64,000 nucleotides of DNA from the NCBI RefSeq assembly GCF_002150035.1, contig NZ_NETS01000007.1, positions 310,001 through 374,000 on the forward strand, given 5' to 3'. Positions within the stretch are counted from its first letter, which is position 1. The number at the start of each line of letters is the position of its first letter. The translations under genes were made by a program, and so were the position numbers. Shown here piece after piece: positions 37,067-45,425 of this stretch. This DNA comes from Leptospira venezuelensis (lineage in GTDB: Bacteria; Spirochaetota; Leptospiria; Leptospirales; Leptospiraceae). The notes beneath the pieces are model-generated. The model had not been told where the DNA came from, did not search any database, and saw only the letters and a program-made list of their open reading frames with translations.

Positions 37067-37163
37067 AGGCACGCAGAGACGCCAAGACGCAGAGAGAATG
37101 TTGAGTTTGTAGGAATTCCTATTATCCCAATTCTCCGCGACTCCGTGCCTCTGCGTGAGAAAA
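37067..37163. repeat. Dispersed inverted repeat, family A (copy 2)
   Basis: Left arm cacgcagagacgccaagacg and right arm with ctccgtgcctctgcgtgag around a short centre. Imperfectly complementary, like the other copies. A GCCCGCG/CGCGGGC hairpin (37194-37211) follows at a short distance. Confidence 0.8.
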
Positions 37164-37256
37164 AGGGAGCTGAGGATGGTTATGTCTCATAAAGCCCGCG
37201 GAGGCGCGGGCCGCTCTTCGGTCTTCGAATGGGTTTTTTCGATTTTTTCTTCAAGA

Positions 37257-37285
37257 TTGCAAAAAACTTTTTACTTGGCTAATTT
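37257..37285 (+). promoter_or_regulatory. Promoter for the PUR-domain/flaA2/flaA1 operon
   Basis: TTGCAA (37257-37262), 17-bp spacer, TAATTT (37280-37285), 52 bp before the first start codon. Both boxes resemble sigma-70 consensus (4 of 6 matches each). Confidence 0.6.
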
Positions 37286-37337
37286 TGGAACTTAGGCTAC
37301 CGATATTTATACACAGAGACGGGAAGGAGAAATCTAT

Positions 37338-37571
37338 TTGGACCCCGAAATCCTAACGGAGAAGGTCGCCACCCAGAACAAAAAGTTTCTGGTAGATCTA
37401 AAACGGAATGAGAACGGATACTACTTAAAAGTTTCCGAATGGTCCAATAGCAAAAAATCTTCCATATTCATTCCGGCAGAAGGTGTCGGAAAGATGATCG
37501 AGGTATTACGTAAATTCCAAGACCTGATTCAGGATGGAGATATTACGGACATCCCTCCCTCTCAGAATTAG
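37338..37571 (+). CDS. PUR-domain nucleic-acid-binding protein
   Basis: A 77-residue protein of the PUR-alpha family: KKFLVDLKRNENGYYLKVSE, then a SSIFIPAEGVGKMIEVL helix. In Borrelia the relative BpuR binds single-stranded DNA and RNA and represses gene expression. It starts with TTG behind a strong ribosome-binding site (ggaagga). It lies 34 bp before flaA2. Whether it controls the flagellar genes is an inference from position only. Confidence 0.75.
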   Translation: MDPEILTEKVATQNKKFLVDLKRNENGYYLKVSEWSNSKKSSIFIPAEGVGKMIEVLRKFQDLIQDGDITDIPPSQN

Positions 37572-37605
37572 ATTGGATTGCACTAAATCTTTAGGAGATG
37601 TTCTC

Positions 37606-38322
37606 ATGGGGAAAAAGACGTACTTATTAGCTAGCGTTCTCTTTTTCTTGGCGATTACCGGAACTTCCGGTCAGCAGCCAGCGGGAGGGAACCAAGGCGG
37701 TGGTCAAGGCGGCCAAGCACCGGATCCCCTCGAGAAAATTATACTCGAAAACTTCGAAGAGTCCGAAGACTGGAGAGCTAAGTCTACTACTCCCCTGGGA
37801 GAGACTAAAACTCTTAAGATGGTTCAAAGAGGTCTTATCCGTGACGTGTTCGACGAGAATACTGTTCCGGACAATGGTGGAGACCAATTAGAAAAGAACC
37901 ATATCCTTGGAATCAAAACTTTTTATAACGATAGAGGATTCGATCGTGTAGAAGTTTTCCCTCCTCACGAATATATCGTAAAGGGAAAAGCTCGCCAGAT
38001 CTCCATTTGGGCTCTGGGAAGAAAATTCCGTCATACTCTATTCGTTAAACTGAGAGACTATAGAGGAAAAACCCATAATATTAGAATGGGTCGCTTGGAT
38101 TATTTCGGTTGGAGAAAGTTAACTGCAACTGTTCCAGGATTCGTTCCTCAAAGTACTAGATTTGCATTATTGGATAAGAACTTAAGATTCGTTTCCATCT
38201 TTGTGACCTCTGATGTTCATGAAGTGGGCGGAAGCTTCTACTTTTATGTAGATGATTTAGAAGTTCGTGCCGATAAATCTGATACGAAGTATCCTGGTTC
38301 TGAAATTAAGGACAATTGGTGA
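37606..38322 (+). CDS. flaA2: Flagellar filament sheath protein FlaA2
   Basis: A 238-residue FlaA-type protein with signal peptide (KTYLLASVLFFLAITGTSG) and a Gly/Gln-rich stretch, then the FlaA core (ARQISIWALGRKFRHTLFV; YFGWRKLTATVPGFVP; and FYFYVDDLEVRAD). It belongs to the sheath around the periplasmic flagella. I start at ATG 37606 rather than 37534 because taggag lies 8 bp upstream and the signal peptide then begins correctly. It is followed 18 bp later by flaA1. Confidence 0.9.
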   Translation: MGKKTYLLASVLFFLAITGTSGQQPAGGNQGGGQGGQAPDPLEKIILENFEESEDWRAKSTTPLGETKTLKMVQRGLIRDVFDENTVPDNGGDQLEKNHILGIKTFYNDRGFDRVEVFPPHEYIVKGKARQISIWALGRKFRHTLFVKLRDYRGKTHNIRMGRLDYFGWRKLTATVPGFVPQSTRFALLDKNLRFVSIFVTSDVHEVGGSFYFYVDDLEVRADKSDTKYPGSEIKDNW

Positions 38323-38340
38323 TCTTCCGGTAGGACACGT

Positions 38341-39282
38341 ATGAAAAACCTCAGCAAAAAAACTAAAATCACCGCGGCAGTAGTAGTAGGTATTTCTTCC
38401 ATCCTTCTTCTCGGGACCGTAAGCGCGCAATTTATCAAAAAGAAAAAAGGCGGGATCGAATCTCCTACCGGTATCGACGTAAGTGGAATGGAGTTACGCT
38501 CCATCACAGTAGAATCTTGGGATAATCCTCCAGGTTCTGCTCCTTACGGTTGGGAAGTTGCTACTGATAAGGATACTCTTGTTCCTCAAGGACAGCAGTC
38601 TCAATATCAGCCAACAGCTTCTAATGCACAAGCATTGAGAGAAGTTAAACTTCTTCCTGGAAAACCTGGAGACATCAAGAACGTAGATGCTGGAACTGGA
38701 AAAGTTTTAGGAGTGAAGTTTGCATTCACTTTCCCAGGAGATAACACAGTAAGCATCCGTCCTCCTCGCACACCTGAATACGAGATCACTCGTAAAATGG
38801 CATACTTAGACGCGAACAACAAAAGAAAAGAATTCAAGATCTATGGTGTTGAATTCCCAGGGATCGTAAAAGCGGTTTCCGTTTGGGTTTGTGGCCGTGG
38901 TAACGAGTATAACCTGGAAGGTTGGTTAGAAGATTGGAAAGGTGATTCTCATATCTTCCAATTCGGAGATCTGGACTTTATCGGTTGGAGACCTCTTACC
39001 TTTGAAATTCCTCCGGGAGTTCCTCAGGACGTAAACTCTTTCCCACAGGTGAAGACACTTGTATTTAAACAATTTAAAATTCGCTCTCGTAACGATACAA
39101 GCGGAGAAACTGTTTATCTATTCTTTGATGAACTAAGAGTTCTTTCCGACGTATTCGAGGTTCACTTCGACGGAGCTTCTATCGACTTCGATGCGGATGA
39201 TTGCCGCTCTAAACGTAAGTTGGATAAGATGTTGAAAGTGAAAGCTGAGAAAGAATGTGAAGGTGGTGGAAACGGCAAGTAA
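38341..39282 (+). CDS. flaA1: Flagellar filament sheath protein FlaA1
   Basis: A 313-residue FlaA with a signal peptide (TAAVVVGISSILLLGTVSAQ) and the FlaA core: VKAVSVWVCGRGNEYNLEGW, GDLDFIGWRPLTFEIPPGV and VYLFFDELRVLSD. It has a longer insert and a Cys-containing basic tail (about 285-313). The order flaA2-flaA1 is the one known in Leptospira, where both are sheath proteins that affect cell shape and motility. A strong terminator follows. Confidence 0.92.
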   Translation: MKNLSKKTKITAAVVVGISSILLLGTVSAQFIKKKKGGIESPTGIDVSGMELRSITVESWDNPPGSAPYGWEVATDKDTLVPQGQQSQYQPTASNAQALREVKLLPGKPGDIKNVDAGTGKVLGVKFAFTFPGDNTVSIRPPRTPEYEITRKMAYLDANNKRKEFKIYGVEFPGIVKAVSVWVCGRGNEYNLEGWLEDWKGDSHIFQFGDLDFIGWRPLTFEIPPGVPQDVNSFPQVKTLVFKQFKIRSRNDTSGETVYLFFDELRVLSDVFEVHFDGASIDFDADDCRSKRKLDKMLKVKAEKECEGGGNGK

Positions 39283-39307
39283 GCCTTTCCCACAATCCAA
39301 CTCTAAC

Positions 39308-39336
39308 AAAACGCGGGAACTCTCCCGCGTTTTTTG
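39308..39336 (+). terminator. Terminator after flaA1
   Basis: Perfect stem AACGCGGGA / TCCCGCGTT with ACTC loop, followed by TTTTTGTTT. Confidence 0.92.
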
Positions 39337-39340
39337 TTTG

Positions 39341-39478
39341 GAGACGCAGAGTTTGAAAGAGTCGTAGTGTTTAAGGCACGTAGAGGCACGTAGAGGCACA
39401 GAGCCACGGAGTATTGAGACAATAGAAAGTTCCTACAATTTTAAAAGTCTCTGCGTCTTAGCGTCTCTGCGTGAGAAA
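39341..39478. repeat. Dispersed inverted repeat, family A (copy 3)
   Basis: Arms gacgcagag at the left and tctctgcgtcttagcgtctc at the right. It also contains a tandem 10-bp unit ggcacgtaga (39375, 39385 and a diverged third at 39395). It accounts for most of the 370-bp gap between flaA1 and the next gene; the remaining AT-rich 175 bp holds only a possible promoter (TTGACC at 39618, TAATTT at 39643, 19-bp spacer). Confidence 0.8.
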
Positions 39479-39652
39479 TACCTCTGAGCTTTCACGTTAT
39501 ATCCCATTTGTTAGATCTCGTGTCGGGACTTTATGAAAGGGCCTGTTAGATAGTTTTTACGCTATGCAATAGTTTATCTGTGTTTTTTTGAAGACAGTTA
39601 GCTGAAATTTAATTTTTTTGACCGCATATTGCAAATTTTGACTAATTTGTAT

Positions 39653-40327
39653 ATGAAGATAAAAATGCGAAATTCTAATATTTACACTTTAGTCAGGATA
39701 TGTTTATATCTAGTACTATTCCCTGCATTCTTTCATTTCGCTAACTGTAGCATTAATCCGGATTTAAATTTAGAATCTCATGGTGTGGCTAAGAGTCGTT
39801 TTGAAAAAGCTTTAATCTCTTTGTACGGTTCTCATGTAGCTTCATTGCGGCCTTCTTTGTTCGAATTGCAGGCATTAGGCGATCTGGAAAAATCTTTAGT
39901 AGAATCAGGCTGGAATAATCCGGAAAATATACAAAAATCGGTCGATGCTCTTTCTCAAACTTTTATCTATGAGGGACTTTCAGCAGGTGAAATGCAGGCA
40001 GACATGGACGCTTGGGACCAAGGGACTTTAGTTTGGCCAAAACCGGTTTCCGAGCAAAAATTACAAGAGTTACGAAATATTCGGATAACTCAAATGCGTT
40101 CTTATTATAATGAAAGATTAATGGAAATTCCAAATTTAGAAGCAAGTGAAAGGCAAGCCTTGAAGTTAAATGTTTCCGCCGGGATTTATATGAATAGTTA
40201 TATGATCGAAGCCAATTGGAGTAACTGCCAGATGGATTTGCAATTCCAAAAGGAAAATGTGAACTGGTTGACTCGAATTCGAGAAGAGATTATAAATGAA
40301 CAGCTTCGTAATGGTGAAAGATTATGA
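39653..40327 (+). CDS. Putative lipoprotein, unknown function
   Basis: About 224 residues with an N-terminal hydrophobic segment and probable lipidation Cys32 (FPAFFHFANC). The mature part is helical, rich in Glu, Gln and Met, with no recognised domain. Two more possible starts exist (TTG 39629; ATG 39665) and none has a clear ribosome-binding site. It is the first of three genes overlapping or touching each other, all exported. Confidence 0.72.
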   Translation: MKIKMRNSNIYTLVRICLYLVLFPAFFHFANCSINPDLNLESHGVAKSRFEKALISLYGSHVASLRPSLFELQALGDLEKSLVESGWNNPENIQKSVDALSQTFIYEGLSAGEMQADMDAWDQGTLVWPKPVSEQKLQELRNIRITQMRSYYNERLMEIPNLEASERQALKLNVSAGIYMNSYMIEANWSNCQMDLQFQKENVNWLTRIREEIINEQLRNGERL

Positions 40328-40848
40328 AACCGAATCTATTTTTCCTTTTCTCCTCTTTATTCATTTTTCTTCTTAATTGTGACGTTTTAAAGAAAGATAA
40401 AAATGATAATTTGCTAATAAACCTACTCGTTATGTATAATGACGGTGTATTCAATCCTCGGGAAAATTTCTGCAGAAATGTCAATAATACCATTCCTAAT
40501 GGGCAAGTAGTGAATGTAAGCGTTGGGCAAGGTGTCAAAAAGATACCCGGCGCAAACGGAACAGATTTGGAAATTGTAATTCAGGATAGTAGCGGATGTA
40601 AAGTTCGTTTCGAGTTATACTATTGTGATGTTTTTAATAATACATTATACTTATTTGATGCACCACCTGATCCGGGAACCTGTGCTAATAACGATTTTAG
40701 CTATATAGAAGGTCCTTCCGGTAATCAGCTCAATTGTTCTATTAATCGCTCTAACTATTATAAATATGCGATACAAACATATTCAGTCGACTCTACTGGA
40801 ACAATTCCTACTGCATGCAATTACACGATTAAGGTAACAGATTTTTAA
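40324..40848 (+). CDS. Small putative lipoprotein, unknown function
   Basis: A 174-residue protein with signal peptide and probable lipidation Cys19 (LFIFLLNC). The mature part has six further cysteines and a beta-rich appearance (EIVIQDSSGCKVRFELYYCD). It overlaps the previous gene by 4 bp (ATGA) and ends immediately before the SGNH gene. Confidence 0.72.
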   Translation: MKPNLFFLFSSLFIFLLNCDVLKKDKNDNLLINLLVMYNDGVFNPRENFCRNVNNTIPNGQVVNVSVGQGVKKIPGANGTDLEIVIQDSSGCKVRFELYYCDVFNNTLYLFDAPPDPGTCANNDFSYIEGPSGNQLNCSINRSNYYKYAIQTYSVDSTGTIPTACNYTIKVTDF

Positions 40849-41844
40849 ATGAAACGTGTAATCTTGTGTGTTCTTTTTTTGCTGGTTGTTTCAAATTCCT
40901 CGGCTGAGGTCTTTTATGAGGGTAATGGTCACCAGATGGATTGTGACACTACTTTGGATTTCCCAGGGCAGGTCCCTATTGCGTATTTACAATATGATTC
41001 TAATACTTTGATCACCATGTATGGTGATAGTCGATCCGACTTTGCGGATGCTCCTCCTTATAATTATACAAATATGAATGCATTGGTTGGAACCGATACT
41101 ACTACATGGAACGTGCAAAACTTTGGGGTGGCGGGATGGACCACGACGGATCTGCTCGGTCATTTACTCAATTGTTTAAAAGTGGATCCTGATACACAGA
41201 CGCATAATCCAATTAATCCAAATTATATTACTGCGACAAAAGTTGCCTTTGAGATAGGCGGAAATGACATGTTTCATGTTGCCCCTTTTGTCTATGTATA
41301 TCCTTGGTCTATGCCGACCGCAATCTTGGTCGCAAAAGATAATATCGAGAGGATCATTAGTGTGTTTCAAAGAAGAAATAAAAAAATTCTTCTTATCGGA
41401 AATTATCCGGCTGGAGGAATTGTTAGTGTAGGGCACGATTTTGTGGACCCTTTGAAAAGCGGTTTATTAAGTATTGGTTTTGCGACAAGCGTTGGAATGG
41501 GCGGTTTAGAAGGTTATTACCCTGAGATTTCCAGTCGAAGGCAAATCGAATACTTACGAGTTTGGGACATCATGGCCTTATATCCTGGAGCGCCAGTGCC
41601 AAGGCCAGATTATACCGCTCTAGATTTAATTCATCCAACTCCCGCAGGGTTTCAAGCTTGGGGAGCTTCCATTGGAGAGAAATATAGAAGCTTGGGCTGG
41701 AACATTCCGAATACTCCTCCGGAAGCTCCTGCTCCTGGTATCGATGATAATGGTTCTGGCGGGACAGTGGGTGAACCACCAGCTTCTCCGTCGCCAATCG
41801 ATTTGCTTTTGCTTTGTTTTCTTTTTGGTTTTTGCCAGTTATAA
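40849..41844 (+). CDS. Exported SGNH/GDSL-type hydrolase
   Basis: A 331-residue protein with a signal peptide (MKRVILCVLFLLVVSNSSAE) and the SGNH blocks: GDSRSD (catalytic Ser), NFGVAGWTTTD (Gly), EIGGNDMF (Asn), and DLIHPTPAGF (Asp-His). Esterase or acyl-hydrolase activity is likely. The C-terminus is odd: a Gly/Pro/Ser linker (about residues 290-314) and a final PIDLLLLCFLFGFC tail that looks like a membrane or sorting segment. It is the third gene of the exported cassette. Confidence 0.82.
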   Translation: MKRVILCVLFLLVVSNSSAEVFYEGNGHQMDCDTTLDFPGQVPIAYLQYDSNTLITMYGDSRSDFADAPPYNYTNMNALVGTDTTTWNVQNFGVAGWTTTDLLGHLLNCLKVDPDTQTHNPINPNYITATKVAFEIGGNDMFHVAPFVYVYPWSMPTAILVAKDNIERIISVFQRRNKKILLIGNYPAGGIVSVGHDFVDPLKSGLLSIGFATSVGMGGLEGYYPEISSRRQIEYLRVWDIMALYPGAPVPRPDYTALDLIHPTPAGFQAWGASIGEKYRSLGWNIPNTPPEAPAPGIDDNGSGGTVGEPPASPSPIDLLLLCFLFGFCQL

Positions 41845-42077
41845 TTGGCAAAAATCTTTTGTTTTATGGATCAAAATAGTTTTGAGCAGAAATACAGAGA
41901 GAAAGCGGAGAAATTCTAAACGTACTCAACTAAATCTCTCGGGTGATATATTTGAAACATCGCGACTTTCTTAAAATTCATTGGGTCGCAACTTATGAAA
42001 ATCACTCCTTTTTCTGCCGATTTTATCCCTAAGTAATGGTCTAAAGCCTCTTGTAGAGTCCTCTTCCCAAATTCTAG

Positions 42078-42105
42078 TTTACGGATAAGCCTAAGCTGCT
42101 ATAAT
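42078..42105 (+). promoter_or_regulatory. Promoter for the long greA
   Basis: TTTACG (42078-42083), a 16-bp spacer and a perfect TATAAT (42100-42105), 85 bp before the start. The rest of the 346-bp gap from 41845 shows no gene, only a small CTCTTAAGAG palindrome after the promoter. Confidence 0.65.
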
Positions 42106-42190
42106 TGATCTGAAAGGGCTCTTAAGAGACAAAAAAACCGCCCATCCGAACCTATTTTTGAATGCCGACCCCGTCGGCGGAGTAATTCCT

Positions 42191-44968
42191 ATGTCTAACG
42201 AAACTGCGACAACCGCGGAAACTAAGCCTGCCAGCGAACTGGACAAGCTGACTTCTCTTTTTAACGAGGAGATTTATGTACGCTCGGACGCAAATTCCAT
42301 TCCAGCATCTAAATTTAAAATTTACGACGATCTTATAGAATCCTTTCAATCATCCGGACTTATAGATTCAGCTAAAACCAAATTAGAAGAACATCTTGCT
42401 GATCATCCTGAAAGTATTTCTGCAAGATATATGCTTGGATTACTTGGACTACAAAAGGGAAGTATAGACGCTGCGTCTTACTTCAAGACTCTACTGGATT
42501 CTTTCAAACAAGCCAGCAAATGGGTCATCATTGAACATATCACTGATAATATTTTAAAATTCGGAGAGGATCGTTACGCTCTTCGTTTCAAAGCAGAAGC
42601 TCTTGAAAAACTAAAAAAGAATAAAGAGCTGAAGCCTATACTGGAAAAACTTGCAAAACAAGATCGCAAGAATCCAGAGATTGCTAAAAAATACGCATTA
42701 GCAATTCTTGATGAAAACAAAGAGAAAGCGGTCGCGTATCTGAAACAAGCGATCGAAACTTTTGCAAAAACAAAAGATTATCTACAATTTGAAGAGATCT
42801 GGCCGATTTTTGTAGCCAATAGTTATGACGATATCCAGTTCGTAGAAAAGGTAGAGCGTATCCTTTTAGGTCATCGTGAGAAGACTCGTCTTGCCGGTTA
42901 TCTTTATCCGTTAGTTGATCCATTCAAGATCACTGAAGATTGGGATAGAGTGATCTATCTTCTGAAAAAAATCTTGGATCATGAGCCTGTTTCCAACAAA
43001 GCAAGAAACGAACTGATCAGAGTTTATAAACTGAAATATGCCAACCATAGCTTGTTGGAAGATTTCTTAAAAATGTCCGAGTTAGGAAATAACAGAAAAC
43101 CTGTTAAAGTTTGTATTTCTAACTTTGAAAGAAACATCGTATTCGACACTGGTAACTATGTTCTTCACAGAAACTGGGGAGTAGGTAAGATAGTTTCTAT
43201 TTCGCCTAACGGAGATTCTATCTTTGTAGACTTCAAAGATAAGAAGAATCATAAACTTTCCATCCAAATGGCGATCACCAGCTTGAAACCTCTGAAAGGA
43301 GATCATATCTGGGTAAGATTCTATGAGGACAAAGCTTCCGTTGTTTCTTTATTTGAGAATGATGTTCCTGGCTTCTTTAAAGAATTATTAACTTCTTTCG
43401 AAAACCATATGTTGGTTGCAGAAATGAAGGCAGAGATCGCTGGAAAATTTATACCTGTAGTTGATTGGTCTAAATGGTGGAATAAAGCTAAAAATGTTAT
43501 CAAAAAAGAAGATAACCTTGGCTTTAACCCGAAGAAAAAAGACGAACTATGGTATAGAGAAAAGCCGATCACTTACGCGGAAGAATTGACCGAAAAATTC
43601 AACGCGAATGCTGATCCTGCTAAACGTTTAGACATCGCTATCGAAGCTCTTCGAAACAAAGAAGAAGCTGAATCGGCGATTGATACTTTCGCTCATCATT
43701 ATTTTGAAGAAGAGCAAACTCACGATTCATTCCGCAAGATCGTTGCATATTTGTATTTGGATGAAGTCGCTTCGACCATGGAAGGAGAGGACGGAAGTCC
43801 TTACGATTTCCAAAGATACCAAAAATTGGATGATGTTTCTAAGATTGTTAAGTCTCTCAAAAGAGAAGAGGTCCTGGAATATTCTTCTAAGATCAGCAAC
43901 TTGGATATCAAAAAGTCTTTCGTAGACTTAGTGAAAAAATCGCATTCTGATTGGGTCAATATCCTTGTTGGACTTCTATTCGAGGTTCCAGTTAAGAATA
44001 ACAGATACGTTGTTTCCGTTCTGGAAGCTGACGGGAAATTCGCTGAACTAAACTTATTCATTGAAACTTCATCTAGCCGTGCCAAAGAAAACCCTGAAGT
44101 TTTCCTATGGGTGGCAAAATCTATTCTTCTCAAAACTTGGGAAGAAGAATGGATGAACGTTTCCAGACAGGATCTAATCCTAAGAGTTCTTCGTTTATTA
44201 AAGCCTCTAAACAAAATTGAGGAAAAAGGAACCAAGCTTAAGAACACCTGCCAAGAAATCCTTTTCGGAAACGATGCAGCTGTAATTAGCGAGGCGATCC
44301 AAAACGGAGATTCTGAATATATCCGCAAAGTTTATGCTCTTTATAGAGAAGTTCCTTATATCGAAGAGACTGAAAAAGACAAATTGATGTCTCTCATCAG
44401 AGCTCTGAAACCTGATTTGATTTGGGAAGAAGAGGACGATGATGAAGAGGAAGAGGATGTTCTGGCAAGAATCCCAGAAAATGCAGTCCTCGTTACTCGT
44501 CGTGCGCTGAACGCTAAAAAAGCAGAGTTCGATCATTTGGTGAACGTTGAGATGCCTGAAAACTCCAGAGATATCGGAGAGGCTCAGGAAAGAGGGGACT
44601 TAAGAGAGAACGCGGAATACAAAGCCGCTATGGAAAAACAAGTCCAGCTCCAAGCTCAGATCAAAAAACTGGAAGCGGAACTCAAAGCTGCTATCGTTCT
44701 AGATCTATCCAACGTGAAAACGGATCGTATCAATATTGGAACCACCGTAAAACTCAAAAACGAGTCCAGCGGAGAAGACCAAACTTATTCTATCTTAGGT
44801 GCTTGGGATGCGGATACTGAAAGAAATATTATTTCTTATCAGTCACCGCTTGCTAAGTCTCTTTTGGGTAAAAAAGTGGGAGATAACGCTTCTTTAAATC
44901 TTGGTGGAACAGAAACCAAGTTTAAGGTTTTGCAGATTAGCAGATACTCTCTCCAAAACCAGGACTAA
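42191..44968 (+). CDS. greA: GreA-family transcript cleavage factor with a very long N-terminal extension
   Basis: About 925 residues. The last 155 are a GreA: coiled-coil tip AQERGDLRENAEYKAAMEKQ with the Asp-Glu pair that reaches the RNA polymerase active site, then the FKBP-like globular domain. It lets stalled polymerase resume by cutting backtracked RNA. The first ~750 residues are helical, TPR-like in the beginning (ISARYMLGLLGLQKGSIDAA) and acidic before the GreA part. Long GreA forms are known from spirochaetes and Chlamydia. ATG 42191 is preferred over 42158 because of its ribosome-binding site (gcggag). Confidence 0.92.
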   Translation: MSNETATTAETKPASELDKLTSLFNEEIYVRSDANSIPASKFKIYDDLIESFQSSGLIDSAKTKLEEHLADHPESISARYMLGLLGLQKGSIDAASYFKTLLDSFKQASKWVIIEHITDNILKFGEDRYALRFKAEALEKLKKNKELKPILEKLAKQDRKNPEIAKKYALAILDENKEKAVAYLKQAIETFAKTKDYLQFEEIWPIFVANSYDDIQFVEKVERILLGHREKTRLAGYLYPLVDPFKITEDWDRVIYLLKKILDHEPVSNKARNELIRVYKLKYANHSLLEDFLKMSELGNNRKPVKVCISNFERNIVFDTGNYVLHRNWGVGKIVSISPNGDSIFVDFKDKKNHKLSIQMAITSLKPLKGDHIWVRFYEDKASVVSLFENDVPGFFKELLTSFENHMLVAEMKAEIAGKFIPVVDWSKWWNKAKNVIKKEDNLGFNPKKKDELWYREKPITYAEELTEKFNANADPAKRLDIAIEALRNKEEAESAIDTFAHHYFEEEQTHDSFRKIVAYLYLDEVASTMEGEDGSPYDFQRYQKLDDVSKIVKSLKREEVLEYSSKISNLDIKKSFVDLVKKSHSDWVNILVGLLFEVPVKNNRYVVSVLEADGKFAELNLFIETSSSRAKENPEVFLWVAKSILLKTWEEEWMNVSRQDLILRVLRLLKPLNKIEEKGTKLKNTCQEILFGNDAAVISEAIQNGDSEYIRKVYALYREVPYIEETEKDKLMSLIRALKPDLIWEEEDDDEEEEDVLARIPENAVLVTRRALNAKKAEFDHLVNVEMPENSRDIGEAQERGDLRENAEYKAAMEKQVQLQAQIKKLEAELKAAIVLDLSNVKTDRINIGTTVKLKNESSGEDQTYSILGAWDADTERNIISYQSPLAKSLLGKKVGDNASLNLGGTETKFKVLQISRYSLQNQD

Positions 44969-44980
44969 GAGAAAAAGTTT

Positions 44981-45060
44981 CGCACAGAGCTCACTGAGGG
45001 GCGATTGGCTCCTTCTGTTAAATTAAAAATACTCCGTGAACTCTGTGTTCTCCGTGCGAA
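44981..45060. repeat. Dispersed inverted repeat, family A (copy 4, short)
   Basis: A left arm cgcacagagctcactgag and right arm ctccgtgaactctgtgttct then ccgtgcg. The outer cgcac/gtgcg are perfectly complementary. Confidence 0.7.
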
Positions 45061-45062
45061 CT

Positions 45063-45090
45063 AAAAACCCCGCAACTCGCGGGGTTTTTT
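45063..45090. terminator. Bidirectional terminator between greA and the opposite-strand operon
   Basis: Stem AAAAACCCCGC / GCGGGGTTTTT around AACTC, with T-runs in both directions. The minus-strand small gene stops right at its edge. Confidence 0.9.
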
Positions 45091-45392
45091 ATTTGATTTG
45101 GATATCTGAGATCTGCGCTGAGTAGATTTCTCCATCGCTCAAAACATGATTTATGGTCATCTTTATTTCTTCGCTTAAGTCTAACTGGGCTGGAATGTTT
45201 TGAAAATCTCCCAAAGTTTTAGAAGAGACAACCAGATTTACAAGCGAACGAATTTGTGTAATTCTATCTGCTAATTCTTTATCTAATTTGGGTTGGTTTG
45301 GCTCGTAAGAAAATGCCAATTTGAATTTTACCGATTTAGAATAAGAGTAAGGCCGCTACGACTATAAGTGTCAGCTTTAGTTTTTGATTCAT
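45089..45392 (-). pseudogene. Small membrane-anchored protein gene interrupted by a frameshift
   Basis: On the minus strand an ATG at 45392, behind a ggaggg ribosome-binding site, opens MNQKLKLTLIVVAALLLF and then hits TAA at 45338-45336. In the next frame the coding sequence continues without a start: ...YSKSVKFKLAFSYEPNQP and about 70 more residues to a stop at 45089, at the terminator. Joined, they would make a single membrane-anchored protein of about 100 residues. A one-base insertion or loss near 45336-45345 explains this. The second half alone starts with TTG at 45319 and has a weak ribosome-binding site. It follows the M23 peptidase in one operon. Function unknown. Confidence 0.6.
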
Positions 45393-45402
45393 AAAACCCT
45401 CC

Positions 45403-45424
45403 GCGGCTTTGCGACTCTGCGTAA
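45403..45424. repeat. Fragment of family A repeat
   Basis: A 22-bp match (cgcggctttgcgactctgcg) to one arm of the family A elements, sitting between the M23 peptidase and the small frameshifted gene and overlapping nothing. Confidence 0.5.
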
Positions 45425-45425
45425 A

